Assembly (NCBI GenBank): GCA_018340375.1
Contig: JAFFJZ010000007.1
Location: forward strand, 7,502,001 to 7,566,000
Direction: 5' to 3'
Origin: Gonatopus flavifemur
Taxonomy: Eukaryota; Arthropoda; Insecta; Hymenoptera; Dryinidae
Length of the DNA stretch: 64,000 nucleotides
Shown: one piece after another, positions 1 to 11,004 of the stretch
Position numbering within the stretch: position 1 is the stretch's first letter
Layout: every line of letters starts with the position of its first letter
The notes under the pieces: generated by a model
Databases searched by the model: none
What the model saw: only the letters and a program-made list of their open reading frames with translations
Told to the model about the DNA's origin: nothing
Program-made: the position numbers and the translations under genes

Positions 1-475
1 AGTATGTGAAGAGGTTCTACCTGAGTTTCCATGCGGTTCAGAATCTAGCCTGAACTAATCCTGGGTCCTGATGGAAAAACAATCGTGAAATGACATCGAT
101 TTTTGGGCAATCTAGGCTGATTGTGGCAAAACTGGGGAGGTACAAATGACGAAATCATTGTTCTAGTATCTGTGGAGGTTCCATCTTTGTTCCCATGCCG
201 TTCAGAATATAGCCTGGACTAATCCTGGGTCCTGATGGAGAAAAAATCGTGAAAATACATCGATTTTTAGGCAATCTGGGCTGATTGTGGCAAAACTGTA
301 AGTACAAACGACGGGATTCCACTCTTGAGGTGTACGGGTCTCTGCCTCAAGATCTCACACAGTTCAGGATCTAGTCTGAAGCAATCCAGGGTCCTTCTAA
401 TCAGAGATCCCCAAAAAAATCAATATGAATTGCTAAAAACTATTTTTCCTCATATCTCCTCCCCCTTTGAGGTAC
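1..475. repeat. tandem repeat, ~165-bp unit, about 2.5-3 copies
   Basis: Two clear copies start near positions 8 and 173. They share the core of a GGTTCAGAAT-like block, CTAATCCTGGGTCCTGATGG, ATCGATTTTT and GGCTGATTGTGGCAAAACT, each ending in GGTACAAAYGACG or a close variant. A more diverged third copy begins near 325 (GTTCAGGATCTAGTCTGAAGCAATCCAGGGTCC). The array runs off the window's left edge, so total copy number is unknown. No protein is supported here. Confidence 0.75.
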
Positions 476-578
476 AAACGAAAATTTTCGCGGCACAATC
501 AGGTACAAACGATGCTCTTTCGATCGCCGGATATAAGTTTCAAATCCGTTCCGGGTCCCGGCCAAGTTCACGGAGGTC

Positions 579-1160
579 AATATTCAGCCGGTAACACGAC
601 GCGAAATGAACAATTCTCGTTGCGCGTTCATATTGAAATCGCTGTATTTTGAAAACTAATAGTTCAATCGATCCAAAAATACTCACCAAGCTTCTCCATA
701 CACTAACGAACAACTTTGCCGCTGGAAGTTTTTCGTAGCTCATACTTCCCCTGATACTTTCTCAACGCAAGGCATGGGAAACATGGTTTTCACTTCGAAT
801 TAAGAAATTCATAATCCTTCATTAACTTTCACAAATTTTTCCAACATACACGTCATCGGGAAAGTCTTACGAGTCGGATTACGCGAGATTCATTACGATA
901 CATTGAAAAATGGCCGAGGTACGACGAGTTCAATGTTGAAAAACATTGATTTTCGATTAAAAAAAATAGGTGCTTCTTATTTTTTTTCTCGAAAACTATC
1001 GATCATAGAAGAAAATCGTAAGGGGGGACTCAGATTGATTTTTCACGCCCTATCACCCAGGGTTCTTAGATTTCCAAAATTCCGATTTTTTCTCCGAACC
1101 TCCACCTGGCGGCTTGGACAATACTTTTACCGCTTTTCGAACGCATCGTCGGTCATGCTT
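579..1160 (+). repeat. dispersed ~580-bp repeat, copy 1
   Basis: This segment is similar to 35349-36480 (plus) and to the complement of 22745-23332. Shared landmarks in order are ATATTCAGCCG, the block around CGAACAACTTTGYCGCTGGAAGTTT, an AACTTTCAC block, a GAAAACATTG/TTTTTGAT block, and CGGCTTGGACAATA near the 3' end. I see no terminal inverted repeats or coding capacity, so the class is unknown. At its 3' end it directly abuts Helitron-derived sequence. Confidence 0.7.
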
Positions 1161-1204
1161 TCCGTGGGCTCAATTACTTCCCGTTCAAACACACGCAACA
1201 CGCA

Positions 1205-2103
1205 TTGGAATGGTCAATTTATCGATCAAATTCAGCCATTTGTGGGAATCTTCCAAAAAACTGTCTCCAACTCAGAATATACGAGCTTTACCTGAGGAAA
1301 CACAATTCACCAAATTTTTATCATCCGTTGGTGATGGTAGCTTGAATAATGTAGATGATAATATATCCATCCCAGATCAATATATTCTTCCTGCTAATTC
1401 GGATATTGTTCAAGGCACTTACGGACGGTTGATGAAGGAAAAAAAATATGATGATTCCATGCAAGTGGCAATTTCATCAGCCCGGAATGTTGATGTTGAA
1501 GACATTAATAACAGAGTCGTTGAAATGCTTGAAAAGTCGAGTGAAAAAATCTATACCAGTGTTGACAATATCAATGACTGTGATATCGGTGATATCAATG
1601 ATGTTATCTTACCTGAATATTCAAATATTTTAAATCCGCCAAATTTCCCTCTTCATGAACTACGATTACGATTGAATTGTGTTGTGATGTTGATTAGAAA
1701 TCTTAGTACTGATGAAGGTTTATGTGATGGTACGAGATTGCAAGTCATAGAATTGGTGAGTAATTTGTTGAAATGTGAAGTTTCAAGTGGTGACAGAGCT
1801 GGAGATATAGTTTCTTCGAATCGAATCACTCTTCATTGTGAAAACACTTATCCGTTTACGTTTAAACGGAGACAATCTCCAATGAAATTGGCATTTGCTA
1901 TAACCACAAATAAATCTCAGGGTCAAACATTTGGAAAGATTGCAATAGATCTTCGGAAAAACGTTTTGAATCATGGCCAATTGTATATCGCACTATCTCG
2001 GGTACGGTCTCCGAATTCAGTGGAAATTCATTCAGGTAATCAAAGAACAAATAACTTGATACAAAATTATGTATATAAAGAATTATTTGGTCACAATCTT
2101 TGA
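1205..2103 (+). pseudogene. Helitron PIF1-like helicase, C-terminal fragment
   Basis: The open frame encodes the carboxy-terminal half of the PIF1-family helicase found in Helitron Rep/Helicase proteins. Visible marks are the SxLW...LTxNIRA-like segment at the start, the segment DVEDINNRV, then LPxHELRLRLN-like and VMLIRNL, the GLCDGTRL signature, PFTFKRRQSPMKLAFA, TTNKSQGQTFGK, and the final helicase motif QLYIALSRVRS. The Walker A/B helicase part and the HUH Rep nuclease are absent upstream, where the sequence changes abruptly into a dispersed repeat. This is therefore a 5'-truncated relic, although about 300 codons are still free of stops. In the family the protein unwinds DNA during rolling-circle transposition. 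No convincing Helitron 3' terminus (hairpin plus CTRR) was found downstream. Confidence 0.85.
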
Positions 2104-3158
2104 ATCAAGAAAGTTGAATCAGCGATCACCAATGACATGAAAACCATTTATTTGTGTCTTGAATCAACTTGAAATTTGAGAAATTCGATCACTCGTATCC
2201 AAGAATGAACCTGACAATGTTTTCACGAGAGTTGATACCACAATCGAATTATAAAAATTTTTTTCTACCAAATATAATGTGACAAATCCGTTGATGTGTG
2301 TTCTAAATGATTTTTCTCTATCAGCATTCGACATTAGATTTTTATGTGTACAAATTTATGGAATCGATGTGCACGAAGAAATGAGAGATGAAGCGCGCGC
2401 GTTGATGCTAGTATGTATAAAATATCCACTACGAAACCGAAGAGTACTGTACGCTGTGACGTTGCAGTGAGAAATGAGAGCTGATGAGAGTGAATGAGAG
2501 ATGAGAGTTCCCGTGCAATCGGAGATGCATCAGCGCCACCGTCGACAAAAAAGGAAGTTACAAGCGTTACAGTTTGCCTCCCGTCCACGCATATGTTTTT
2601 TGTTAATCTCAACATTTTCTTATCAAGTTCTGATCCGTCACGAAAGGAAAATAAAAAACAATTACACATTTTTCATGAGGACTCATCAATTCAAAATCTT
2701 CTGAATCGGATGAAACTTGCGATTTGAAGTATGTTCCTTTTTTTCATTTTTCTACTTTGCCAAATCAGATTTTGAGAACTTTCACTGATGTAGGTATGTA
2801 TATGTAGATAATTGCGCTTCTAACATCAAACTTCTCTACAATCATTCCTGATAAATGGAAATGATATCATTTTGATATCACTTAGATTAGTCAAAATGGA
2901 ATGTTTTTGATGAATTGTTCATTTATGTCCAAATATGCAATGAAATTGAACATTCCCTTCTCATGTTCGTATGCAATGTTATTTGTCGTTGAAATTCACG
3001 CATTTTCTGCACCACAAAATTTGACGTCAAAATTTAGTCATTTTCGCTGGAAATTTTGACGGTGACTGATTTGTGACGGATTTTTGTCACAATGACATCG
3101 AAATGACTTTTTTTTTGACTGATGTGTTCTATTCGGAATTCTTCTCCCTTGTCCGCAT
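2104..3158. other. no gene recognised; AT-rich spacer
   Basis: Short open frames occur on both strands but none resembles a known protein, and codon content looks random. The stretch may contain the 3' untranslated part of the Helitron, but no defined end is visible. Confidence 0.6.
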
Positions 3159-3435
3159 CATTCACGCACTATGATTCTTTTTAAAATAAATAATTTCAAT
3201 AGGGAAAATTCGATCGGATCACCTGAATCGGAATACTCTTATTAGTAACTCAAAACGCCAATTATATTCATGATTTGTCGTACATAGATGGACTCTCAAG
3301 ATGAATCATATTACGAAATGAATATTTATTTTATATAATTCCGATACACTGGTTTCAAAATGGGGTTGAACAGTATTCAGGGGATATTATATACACTGAG
3401 GAAATATACCAACGAAAGATCACTGGAAGTTGAGT
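3159..3435 (+). repeat. dispersed inverted repeat, left copy
   Basis: From TTCACGCAC through AATAATTTCAATAGGGAA, CGATCGGATCACCTGAATCGG, AATATTTATTTTATATAATTCCGAT, ATGGGGTTGAACAGT and CGAAAGATCACTG, this segment is the reverse complement of 12347-12626. The outer border of the distant copy coincides with a LINE 3' end, so the true outer limit of the repeat is not known. Confidence 0.75.
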
Positions 3436-3672
3436 GAAGCAAAGATATAGTGACGTTTCGACGAGGTTTGACCCCGATTGACTTCATTTTCCCCGACTGC
3501 AGATGAAAATTCATTAAAATTCTTTTATGATGTTCACAAGTTGGGTATCGTAAGAAAATATCTGAATTAATTCCCATAGATAGTCGAAAAAAACCAAATC
3601 AACCGGTTTTTAAACCTCACCAAAACGCCATCATGTCCTTACTTCACTCAATTTTCAGTGATCTTTCGTCAA
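3409..3672. repeat. short-arm hairpin element
   Basis: The sequence CGAAAGATCACTGGAAGTTGAGTGAAG near 3412 is the near-perfect complement of CTTCACTCAATTTTCAGTGATCTTTCG near 3641-3668, giving arms of about 35 bp around a ~190-bp loop. It overlaps the inner end of the dispersed repeat, suggesting it is either part of that element or a MITE nested at its edge. Confidence 0.6.
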
Positions 3673-4069
3673 TATGTTTTGGTTTTCGTTGAACCAATCA
3701 AACTCAGACAAAATTAGTTCCATAAAGTCATATGTATTAAGTATTATATCAACATATATTACACTAACATTACAAGAATGTACATTCATCATCACATAAA
3801 ATACTGAAGTATCACGTCATATAACATTTCATTCATTTGGTAAACATTCTAATACATTCGTTAGTGTTGAAAAAATCAGTACACCATTCAAACATTTGTA
3901 CTATATGGAAATGAAATCCCCTGAATAGCCTCCGAACGGCGTACGTAGAGTACACGCACAATTTTTTGATGCCGTTAGGGACTTCGTTCCACAATAACAT
4001 TGTAGTGTCAGCAATGTGACAGCAAAAAACACAACCACATAAAGAATGTGGTCATAATATTTTTTTCCA

Positions 4070-4122
4070 TACATACATACATACATACGTACATACGTAT
4101 ACACACACACACACACACAGAT
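4070..4122. repeat. microsatellite (CATA)n / (CA)n
   Basis: A compound run of CATA, CGTA and CA units. It lies at the truncated 3' end of the neighbouring hAT transposase relic, and the cysteine-valine or tyrosine-rich peptides it would encode are artefacts of the repeat. Confidence 0.9.
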
Positions 4123-4129
4123 ATTTTCT

Positions 4130-5664
4130 CGGGACTCGACATTATTTGTGTCGTGTTGACATTCTTTTGTCGTTGGGGATGCTTTGACTGTTTTATTATT
4201 CTCCGTATCAATACGAATCAGTCTTTCCCAAATTTCAGATAAATGACTGATTGCTATTTTTTTGTCTTCCCCAAGCATTGCATTCACCAGAGGGTCAACA
4301 AACATCCCTGACAACAGTGCTTCATTTTCCAATAATTTCTTCCTTTCATGGCAGCGACAATATTGAGTGCTAACGGAGTCCCAATACTTTCCACTCCTTC
4401 AATGCATAATAGCCAAGTGCAGTAGAATTCTGGCATCAACAATTGCTCTGATGGCCGTTTTTTCGTAGCAATTGTGGCTGGTGTGAGTGTCTCGATATAT
4501 TTGGTGATTTCATCCCAATTTTTTTCAGTCAAATATGTAACTTGGGATGCGCAATCTTCGGAATTCAATAATGATAACAGCATATCATATGTTCAATGCC
4601 AACGAGTCACTACATTTAAAATTGATTTCCCAATAATTGGTCGTAGTCTACGGACATTATTCATGGCACTGTCTTTCCGAAAATATTTTACGGCCATTTG
4701 TGCTCTAGCAATTAATTTTTCAATGCCAGATTTTCTTACACCGTCCTCAATCGCCAATTGCAATGTATGCGCAGCACAACGTACATTTGTTATAGAAGTG
4801 TAGTACGGCATTATCTGAAGGCTACAATCTCCTAACGAATCTATTATAATTTCGTCATCTTCTGTACCAATCAAGACGTTACTTTTCTCTGTGTCGTCAT
4901 CATTATCATCACGATCCTCATCATCATCACCATCAATTCCAAAATCTAAACAACATGTAGATTCTTCTTTATCCCTCTCATCGAGTACTTTCGGTAATGT
5001 GATATTAGGTACATCGTCTTCGTTATCCAACAACGTGCACAATTTGACCATATTTGTGGCATTGTCAGATGTAAATGAATATATATTCGATGTTTTTATT
5101 TCATACGGTTTGAAAACTGTCAATATCAAAGTTTTCAAATTTTCACTGGGGTGTTTTTCGCTCATCTCCACAACTCCAAGTGTTCTTTTAGCCAATTGTC
5201 CGTTGGATATGGATTGTAAATTGAGTCCGAGGAAGGAACGACCCTGTCGTGAAGCAATATCCACTTTTAAGCAAACCAGTTTTTTTCCCTTGCACTTCAC
5301 TTTTTATAATTTATTTTATACAGTCTGCCTTCTCGTGCACATGCATTTTAATACTTTCTTGTGTGATTGATATTCTATCACAAGTCTGGAGTCTTTCTCA
5401 CAGAGGATTTAGAAGCGTCCGCATTCCAAAATCATTGAATAATGGAAATGGTCTCCCATTCACAGTGACCAACAGCAATGCAGCTTTCATAATTTCCTCT
5501 TTATCGAGAGCAACATGATATAACCCTCGCGTCTTCACTGTTTGAAGAATACTGACATCCGATGAAGAACTGGGACCTAGATCCTCTTGCCCAATACGAT
5601 ATTGTTTATATATTTTCGGATGCACGGTTTTTAAGCGGCGTGTTTGATTTCCCGTATGTATTTT
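4130..5664 (-). pseudogene. hAT-family transposase relic
   Basis: Read on the minus strand, the segments match a hAT transposase. The end of a BED-type zinc finger (LKTVHPKIYKQ) starts just after a good splice acceptor (CTTACAG) at 5665-5667. Then come KLVCLKVDIASRQGRSFLGL, with the first catalytic Asp in VDIA, and SFTSDNATNMVKL, with the second. An acidic insertion follows, then RCAAHTLQLAI and NVVTRWH, the conserved Arg-Trp region near the third acidic residue. The frame is broken by stops between 5300 and 5400, an in-frame TGA at 4593-4595 after RWH, and a frameshift near 4330. The C-terminal hATC dimerisation segment is truncated by a microsatellite. Such enzymes cut and paste DNA; this copy cannot be functional. 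A possible 5' exon lies near 10.9-11.0 kb. Confidence 0.85.
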
Positions 5665-6145
5665 CTGTAAGTAAAGAAATGAGCATGTGTTACAAAAAAT
5701 TTTTTTCAGTATTTTGATTGATCAGAAACTCCAAATCATTCACATTCGTATCACAAGAACTGTTGTAGAAGTATATCTATGTCAAATTATGTCAACAGTA
5801 CGACTAAATTATATCAAAAATTAAAGAAGAGTTATTTTGTTCTACCGTCCTGAATATACACAGACAAGAGACAATTGTAAAAATTGACTGCACAATGCGA
5901 CAACAGATCGCTTCGGGCCTTCATATTGAAAATTCCACTATATACAATGTGATACGGTTCACAAAATACCAGAGTTGTTGGATTCACGTTTGGAAATTGT
6001 AATTTTTCTCACTCACTATGCTTTCAGTATAATAAATGCTGCGATATAGACAATAAACTTGCTAAATTCACAATGGAAAGCGCGAAGCGATACGTTGTTG
6101 CACTATGCAGTGGATTTTTACAATTTTACTTTTTCTTTGTAACTA
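5665..6145. other. no gene recognised; probable hAT intron sequence
   Basis: AT-rich, with no coding similarity visible. Because the hAT relic starts at a splice acceptor at 5664/5665, this stretch plausibly belongs to the intron that also received the LINE further downstream. Confidence 0.4.
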
Positions 6146-6392
6146 CACGGAGAAAAAAAGATCATGGAATGATTACTAGAAATGATAGTGGATTGGTGAC
6201 GACTACGGATTTCTGTACGCAGTCGCTAGCAGAGATGGGTAATGATTCCTATTCTGGTATACTAAATTGTATTGAAATATACCAAAATAGGAACCATTAC
6301 CCGTCTCTGCTAGCGATTGTATACAGGAATCCGTAGTCGTCACCAATTGACTATGATTCCTAGTAATCATTCCATGATCTTTTTTCTTCGTG
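6146..6392. mobile_element. foldback MITE, CACGGAGAAAA ends, TA target
   Basis: A nearly perfect palindrome of 247 bp. CACGGAGAAAAAAAGATCAT at the left pairs with the complementary right end, and the arms pair through the whole length, including the GTAGTCGTCACCAAT and CTCTGCTAGCGA blocks, down to a short AT-rich loop near 6263-6275. TA dinucleotides sit directly outside both ends (6144-6145 and 6393-6394), as expected for Tc1/mariner-type insertion. It has no coding capacity. Confidence 0.85.
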
Positions 6393-7405
6393 TACACATG
6401 TTCTCATATAAACCTCAACGGAGTTGCGCGTGGCATCTGATTCGGTACAGACGTGTCATTGTCGGTCCCCTTCGATCAATTAATTATATCGATATAACGC
6501 GAGCAATTGAGGAAAAAGAAATGAGAGAAATTACTTTATTTTGTTCCTAGTAATGCAAGTGACCATTCCTCAGAATACTAAAAGTGTTTTATTAGTGAGG
6601 AATTAACATTCTTGAGGAAATTATTCAAAATTTCCACTGACTGAACTGAGTGTGTCGAAGACATGAGTTCCGTTAAGGAAGCAACTACAGATGGTCGAGG
6701 TGGGGAGAGTCAAGGCCAAAATTCCAACGATATATCAGAGAAACTCTCGTTTATTATAAAGGAACTATCATCGATTAGAACAGATGTAAATAGAATCGAC
6801 TCAAATCAAAACACATCCACACAACTGATCAAGAATTGTACGGACGAGTTGAATAAATCTATGATTGATATCTCAAGAAAATGAATCAATGCAATGAAGA
6901 AATCCAAAAATTGAAAGTAAAAAACCTTGCAGCTCACAAAGAGATACGTAACTTGAAGGGTCAAATGGGGAGTTATAAGCAAATCTTAGAATACGATGGG
7001 GTGAAAATTACAAACATTCCACAAATTGGAAACGAAAATTTGATGAATACTATAGAAACTATCCGTTCTGCTATCAACTTTCCCTTAAACAAAGACTCAT
7101 TTGACGAATGCTATCGTATAAAGTCTGTTTCCACGAAACCACCGATCGTAATAAAAATCAATAATAAATCCGACAAAAAGACATTTCTCGTGAGAAAAAA
7201 CGAATCCCGTAACAAATTGTTTACGGGCATATTTTCGATCACTCCAAAATCAGAATTCTTTATTCAAAGCATGATGTCTCCCCATTTTTGGAAGATGTTT
7301 GAAACACTGAAACGGTTACAAAGAGAAGGGGAATTGAACAGAGTCTGGTTCAAAGAGAATAAGGTACTAGTGAAGAAAGTCGATCGTGGAAAAACTATTA
7401 CCATA

Positions 7406-7850
7406 CAGGGTGGGGCATTTAAAGTGTCGCGGGCGTTTTGTCCAAAAATAAAATGAGATACGAGAAAATTTTTCGGACAAAAATTGTAGGGTATCAAGGG
7501 GGACATCCGATGGTGGCCTTGGCTTCGACCTCAAATCTCATCTTCAAGGGCATTCTGAGGTCAACTCTTGTTTTTTAAATAGCATCTCATATTTTTTACT
7601 GCAGATTTGGATTCTAGGTCAAAAACCAAGAAACTTTTGTCTGAACCATTTTCCTGAAATCCGCAAAGATGGCGCTCTAATCGATATTGTTCCATACTGA
7701 ATCTGACATGAGAATAACTCGAAAACGAAGGGTCTTGGAGGAGAATGTTTCGGACAAAAGTTGTCTGATTCCAAGGGGGACCCCTTGAACTGAAACGAAG
7801 GTGATGGGGTATAACAGACAAAACACAACACATTTCAATCGTCTACATCA
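7406..7850. repeat. left TIR of the mariner
   Basis: The sequence from CAGGGTGGGG through GTGTCGCGGGCG, CCGATGGTGGCCTTGGC, CATCTTCAAGGGCATTCTGAG and AACTCGAAAACGAAGGGTCTTG to CATTTCAATCGTCTACAT is mirrored in the right end of the element with few mismatches. Confidence 0.85.
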
Positions 7851-7861
7851 CTTGGATAATT

Positions 7862-8919
7862 TTAATTCAGTAGATGCTCAAAATGATGGCCTTCGACTTT
7901 AATACACATTTCAAAACGTTTTACAAAAGATTGCTGAACTCGTGCTAAAATATCTTCATTGATGCTCGCGCATGCATTGATGATTCGTTGACGCATATTC
8001 TCAGGTGTAGTCGGTGCTTGTTGATAAACTGTATCTTTTATGTATCCCCATCAAAAAAAATCTGGAAAAGTGAGATCCGGAGAACGGGCAGGCCAATGAA
8101 CTGGTCCACGACGTCCTATCCATCGTCCAGGATAATCTCTGTCCAATATTTCTCGAGCTGTGACTGCATAATGGGGTGGACAACCATCGTGTTGATACCA
8201 CATATTCAATCGTTCCTGAATAGGTATGTCTTCAAGTAATGTTGGAAGTACTCGATCAAAGAAATGTCTGTACTTCTCTCCATTTAGCGTATCTGCAATG
8301 AAGTACGGTCCAATTACTCGAGATCGAAAAATACCACACCAAACATTCACAGCCCATTGTCTTTGATGCTCTACTTGACGTAACCATCTTGGATTTTCTG
8401 TCGCCCAGTAATGCATATTATGTCGATTCACTTGACCATGATTGGTGAACGTCGACTCATCAGAAAATAATATGTTGATGAAGTTGTTATTGTGCATTTG
8501 CGCTAGACCCCATCGACAAAACTGTACACGATTTTCGAAATCTTCACCGTGAAGGTCTTGATGCAAACAAATGTGATACGGATGGAATTTGTGACGTTTC
8601 AGTATTCGAAGAACACTTCTTCGAGAAATTCCCGAATGGAGTTCAATTTCACGAGAGCTCACGTGTGGATTATTGGCTACTGCAGCTAGTACATTAACTT
8701 CCGCATTTTCTCCGATAACAGTTCTCATTCGATGTCGTTTTTCCCTTGTAACACTTCCCGTTTCTGAGAATAATTTTGTAATGCGTTGAAAATACCTAAT
8801 GGATGGCGTTGTTCTTTCAGGAAATCGTTCTGCATACAAGCTTGTCTGGGGTTCTTATGCACTTCACCGTAAATGTAGATCATATCGATCTTTTCAGAAA
8901 CCGTGTATCGGATATCCAT
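7862..8919 (-). pseudogene. mariner-family DDD transposase, two lesions
   Basis: The start at 8919 (MDIRYTVSEKID) fits the family's usual N terminus, and the stop at 7862-7864 gives the expected ~350 codons. The helix-turn-helix region (SGISRRSVLRILKRHKFHP) precedes the catalytic motifs: the first Asp in FSDESTF, the second in QHDGCPPH, the third in WPARSPDL. I count 36 residues between the second and third Asp. A frameshift near 8835 separates the first ~28 residues from the rest, and a TGA at 8051-8053, just after the third Asp, replaces a codon expected to encode a hydrophobic residue. The C terminus continues in frame to 7862. The enzyme would cut at its TIRs and insert at TA; this copy is dead, though only mildly decayed. 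Confidence 0.88.
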
Positions 8920-9043
8920 GATTTTCAATTTGTCATAAACCAAGTAATAATCAAATGTAACTGACAAACTGACTTTCAAAATCGTGAATTTTCACTGAAC
9001 CCCGTCGTTTGTTTACATCGCGTGAGCTCTGAATGGTGGTAAT

Positions 9044-9430
9044 GTAGACGATTGAAATGTGTTGTGTATTGACAACTTTTGTACGAAACATTCTTTTGCA
9101 AGACCCTTCGTTTTCGAGTTATTCGAATGTCAGATTCAAAATGGAACAATATCGATTAGAGCGCCATTTTTGCGGATTTCAGGAAAATGGTTCAGACAAA
9201 AGTTTCTTGGTTTTTGACCTAGAATCCGAATCTGCAGTAAAAAATATGAGATGCTATTCAAAAAACAAGAGTTGATCTCAGAATGCCCTTGAAGATGAGA
9301 TTTGAGGTCAAAGCCAAGGCCACCATCGGATGTCCCCCTCGGTACCCTACAACTTTTGTCCGAAAAATTTTCTCGTATCTCACTTTATTTTTGGAAAAAA
9401 CGCCCGCGACACTTTAAATGCCCCACCCTG
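9044..9430. repeat. right TIR of the mariner
   Basis: Inverted copy of the left terminal repeat, running inward from CCCCACCCTG. It is about 60 bp shorter owing to internal gaps, for example beside GTGTTGTGTATTGACAACTTT. Confidence 0.85.
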
Positions 9431-9686
9431 TATACACTGAAGAGGATATGAATACACTAATGCAGAAAATTGACTCAGACGCTTCTGAAGTGGAATTCCC
9501 CGAAAAAGAAAATAATCATGACGACTTGGATTCGGACATCTCTGCTGCTAGTAAAACCAGCCGGACGAGAAAGAGGAGAATCGTGCGCCGAAATACCAAC
9601 TCAAGTACTTCGGATCGTTTTTTATCCCCAGCGAGGAAATCAACAACGCAGAAGTAAGATTAGCGTCAAACCACCCAACACCATCG

Positions 9687-10572
9687 ATGTCGGTAAATAC
9701 TATAAATACTAAGACGCGTGTAGCAAAACATAATATTTCCATATGCTTTTGAAACATCCATGGTTTCAATAACTTATCTAATCTAGCCTACGAGGAACTT
9801 CAAGAACTACTTTCCTTTGACGTAATATGCTCATGCGAGACTTGGCTCATCAATGGGAATTGCAATTATCCAAAATTTTCTGATTCCTTCGTTATTTTCC
9901 TTGCCCCAGCTGTGGGACAAAAAAGTTTAGGCAGAGCGAGTGGTGGTCTAATCACTTTGATTAATAAGAAGTTAAACCTAGAATGCGGAATAATGACTAC
10001 TCTAAGTTGGTGCTGAAGTTGATTGGAATAATTATAGTTTAACCATCAAAGACATTGAGAATCTCAAATTGGAATGGATATCCAACGACCTTAGCATTGA
10101 TATTCTAAGGATTTTCAATAGTCAATTTCACCCCAACTCCAGAATCATCAGCAACTTAGATCACGGAGAGTCATATATCAGGGAGATTACTTTTTTTTCC
10201 GAACGTAGAATCATGCTTCAATTGAGATTCTCAGGCAGGACGAAAACACACTCATATTGTAATAATGCCTCGTATAAGATCGATCACAACAGTAATTGTA
10301 CAATTTGTAATCTACAAGAATTGGAATCTCTTTCTCATATATTTTTTTCTTGTCCTGTTTATAAATCGCTAAGAGGTCAATATGGTGCAATTAATTGCTG
10401 CAATCAGCTCAATGATTTGCTTTATGTAGATGATTCGCTCACAACAATCGGAACTATTTATTATTTCATAAGTAATGCGCTAAAAATAAGAGCTTTCATG
10501 TTAAAGAGTAATAGCACAAGTGACTTAAATTTATCTCGATTTTCGAATACGAATTTTACTTCACTCCTTTAA
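9687..10572 (+). pseudogene. LINE ORF2 with endonuclease fused to C-terminal zinc knuckle; RT deleted
   Basis: From the ATG at 9687 the frame encodes the start of an APE-type endonuclease: an NIHGF segment after a TGA that probably replaces Trp, then FDVICSCETWL and GRASGGLITLINKKL. Near 10012 the similarity stops and a different frame enters the extreme C-terminal part of the LINE polyprotein, including the CCHC-like knuckle CTICNLQELESLSHIFFSC. About 2 kb that should hold the rest of the endonuclease and the whole reverse transcriptase are missing. In intact elements this protein nicks the target and reverse-transcribes the element RNA. This copy could move only in trans, if at all. Confidence 0.8.
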
Positions 10573-10884
10573 TCTCGTCTATGTTCTATTTGATATCAAC
10601 TAGTATTATATACTAAGCAAACGGAATTATTGCTGCGGTCCATTTAAAGTTGATAGCTATATGAATACATGTACTTCGTCTCACTCATCATGTACGACTT
10701 CTGTATCACCGTTTTCAACACACGCACCTCCTTCTGTATAAGATTTTCTTGTAAACAGAATAAATAAATAATAATAACAATAAATAATATGAAACTCAAC
10801 AAGACACATACTCAAATCAATAATCACACATTTAGCATTATTTGGCGTAGATACATTTCCACAAAGGATGAACAAGAAAATATT

Positions 10885-11004
10885 AGGGCAGGAATATTTG
10901 CAACCATCAATACGACAAGAAGCCGTTTTGCCAACGAAATCATAATCAAAAAATGATATGATACCACTTTTCGGGCGACCATTCTCATTCCAATTTAGCT
11001 CCAT
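10885..11004 (-). pseudogene. possible BED zinc-finger 5' exon of the hAT relic
   Basis: On the minus strand a Met at 11004 opens a frame reading MELNWNENGRPKSGIISFF, then an Asp-Tyr stretch and CRIDGCKYSC. This resembles the first half of a BED finger (aromatic/acidic block, then a Cys pair). The missing second half, with the His residues, is what begins the hAT segment at 5664. A spliced arrangement would place the LINE and mariner inside the intron. The exact donor is not clear and the similarity is short, so this is inference. The open frame continues in both directions without further recognisable content. Confidence 0.4.

Larger units (their letters stand above)
7406..9430 (-). mobile_element. 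mariner-type transposon with very long TIRs
   Basis: The 2,025-bp element begins CAGGGTGGGGCATTTAAAGT and ends with its complement. It is flanked by TA at 7404-7405 and 9431-9432, and sits precisely inside a LINE ORF1. The terminal repeats are unusually long, about 445 bp on the left and 385 bp on the right, the difference coming from small deletions in the right arm. It encodes one transposase on the minus strand, degraded by a frameshift and a stop. Confidence 0.92.
6663..9657 (+). pseudogene. LINE ORF1 (coiled coil + baculovirus FP-like domain), interrupted
   Basis: The first ~75 codons (6663-6884) and the next frame (from 6881) join in an uninterrupted coiled coil, separated by a 1-nt frameshift at an ATGA. 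The following domain (GVKITNIPQ, PIVIKINNKSDKK, VWFKENKVLVKK) resembles the FP-like nucleic-acid-binding domain of many insect LINE ORF1 proteins. A mariner is inserted at 7406-9430 with a TA duplication. Removing it and one TA restores the same frame, which continues as YTEEDMNTLMQK and a basic-acidic tail to the stop near 9657. In LINEs this protein binds element RNA. The frameshift and the mariner both inactivate this copy. Confidence 0.75.
6620..10790 (+). mobile_element. LINE with FP-like ORF1, internally deleted, carrying a mariner
   Basis: The element has ORF1 (6663-9657, split by a mariner), a remnant of ORF2 endonuclease (9687-~10012), then a jump directly to the ORF2 C-terminal zinc knuckle (~10013-10572), and a 3' tail of AATAA-type short repeats near 10755-10790. 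The whole reverse transcriptase domain is missing, so the copy is non-autonomous. The 5' limit is approximate. It lies on the opposite strand to the hAT fragments that flank it, consistent with insertion into a hAT intron. Confidence 0.75.

Noticed and set aside
3901..4332. Open frame on the minus strand containing a Cys-Val/Tyr-Val run
   Set aside because: Only its first ~50 codons match the hAT relic; the rest is translation of a CA/CATA microsatellite.
6881..6884. ATGA start-stop overlap read as two coupled LINE genes
   Set aside because: The coiled coil continues without a break across the overlap, so a 1-nt frameshift in one ORF1 is the simpler reading.
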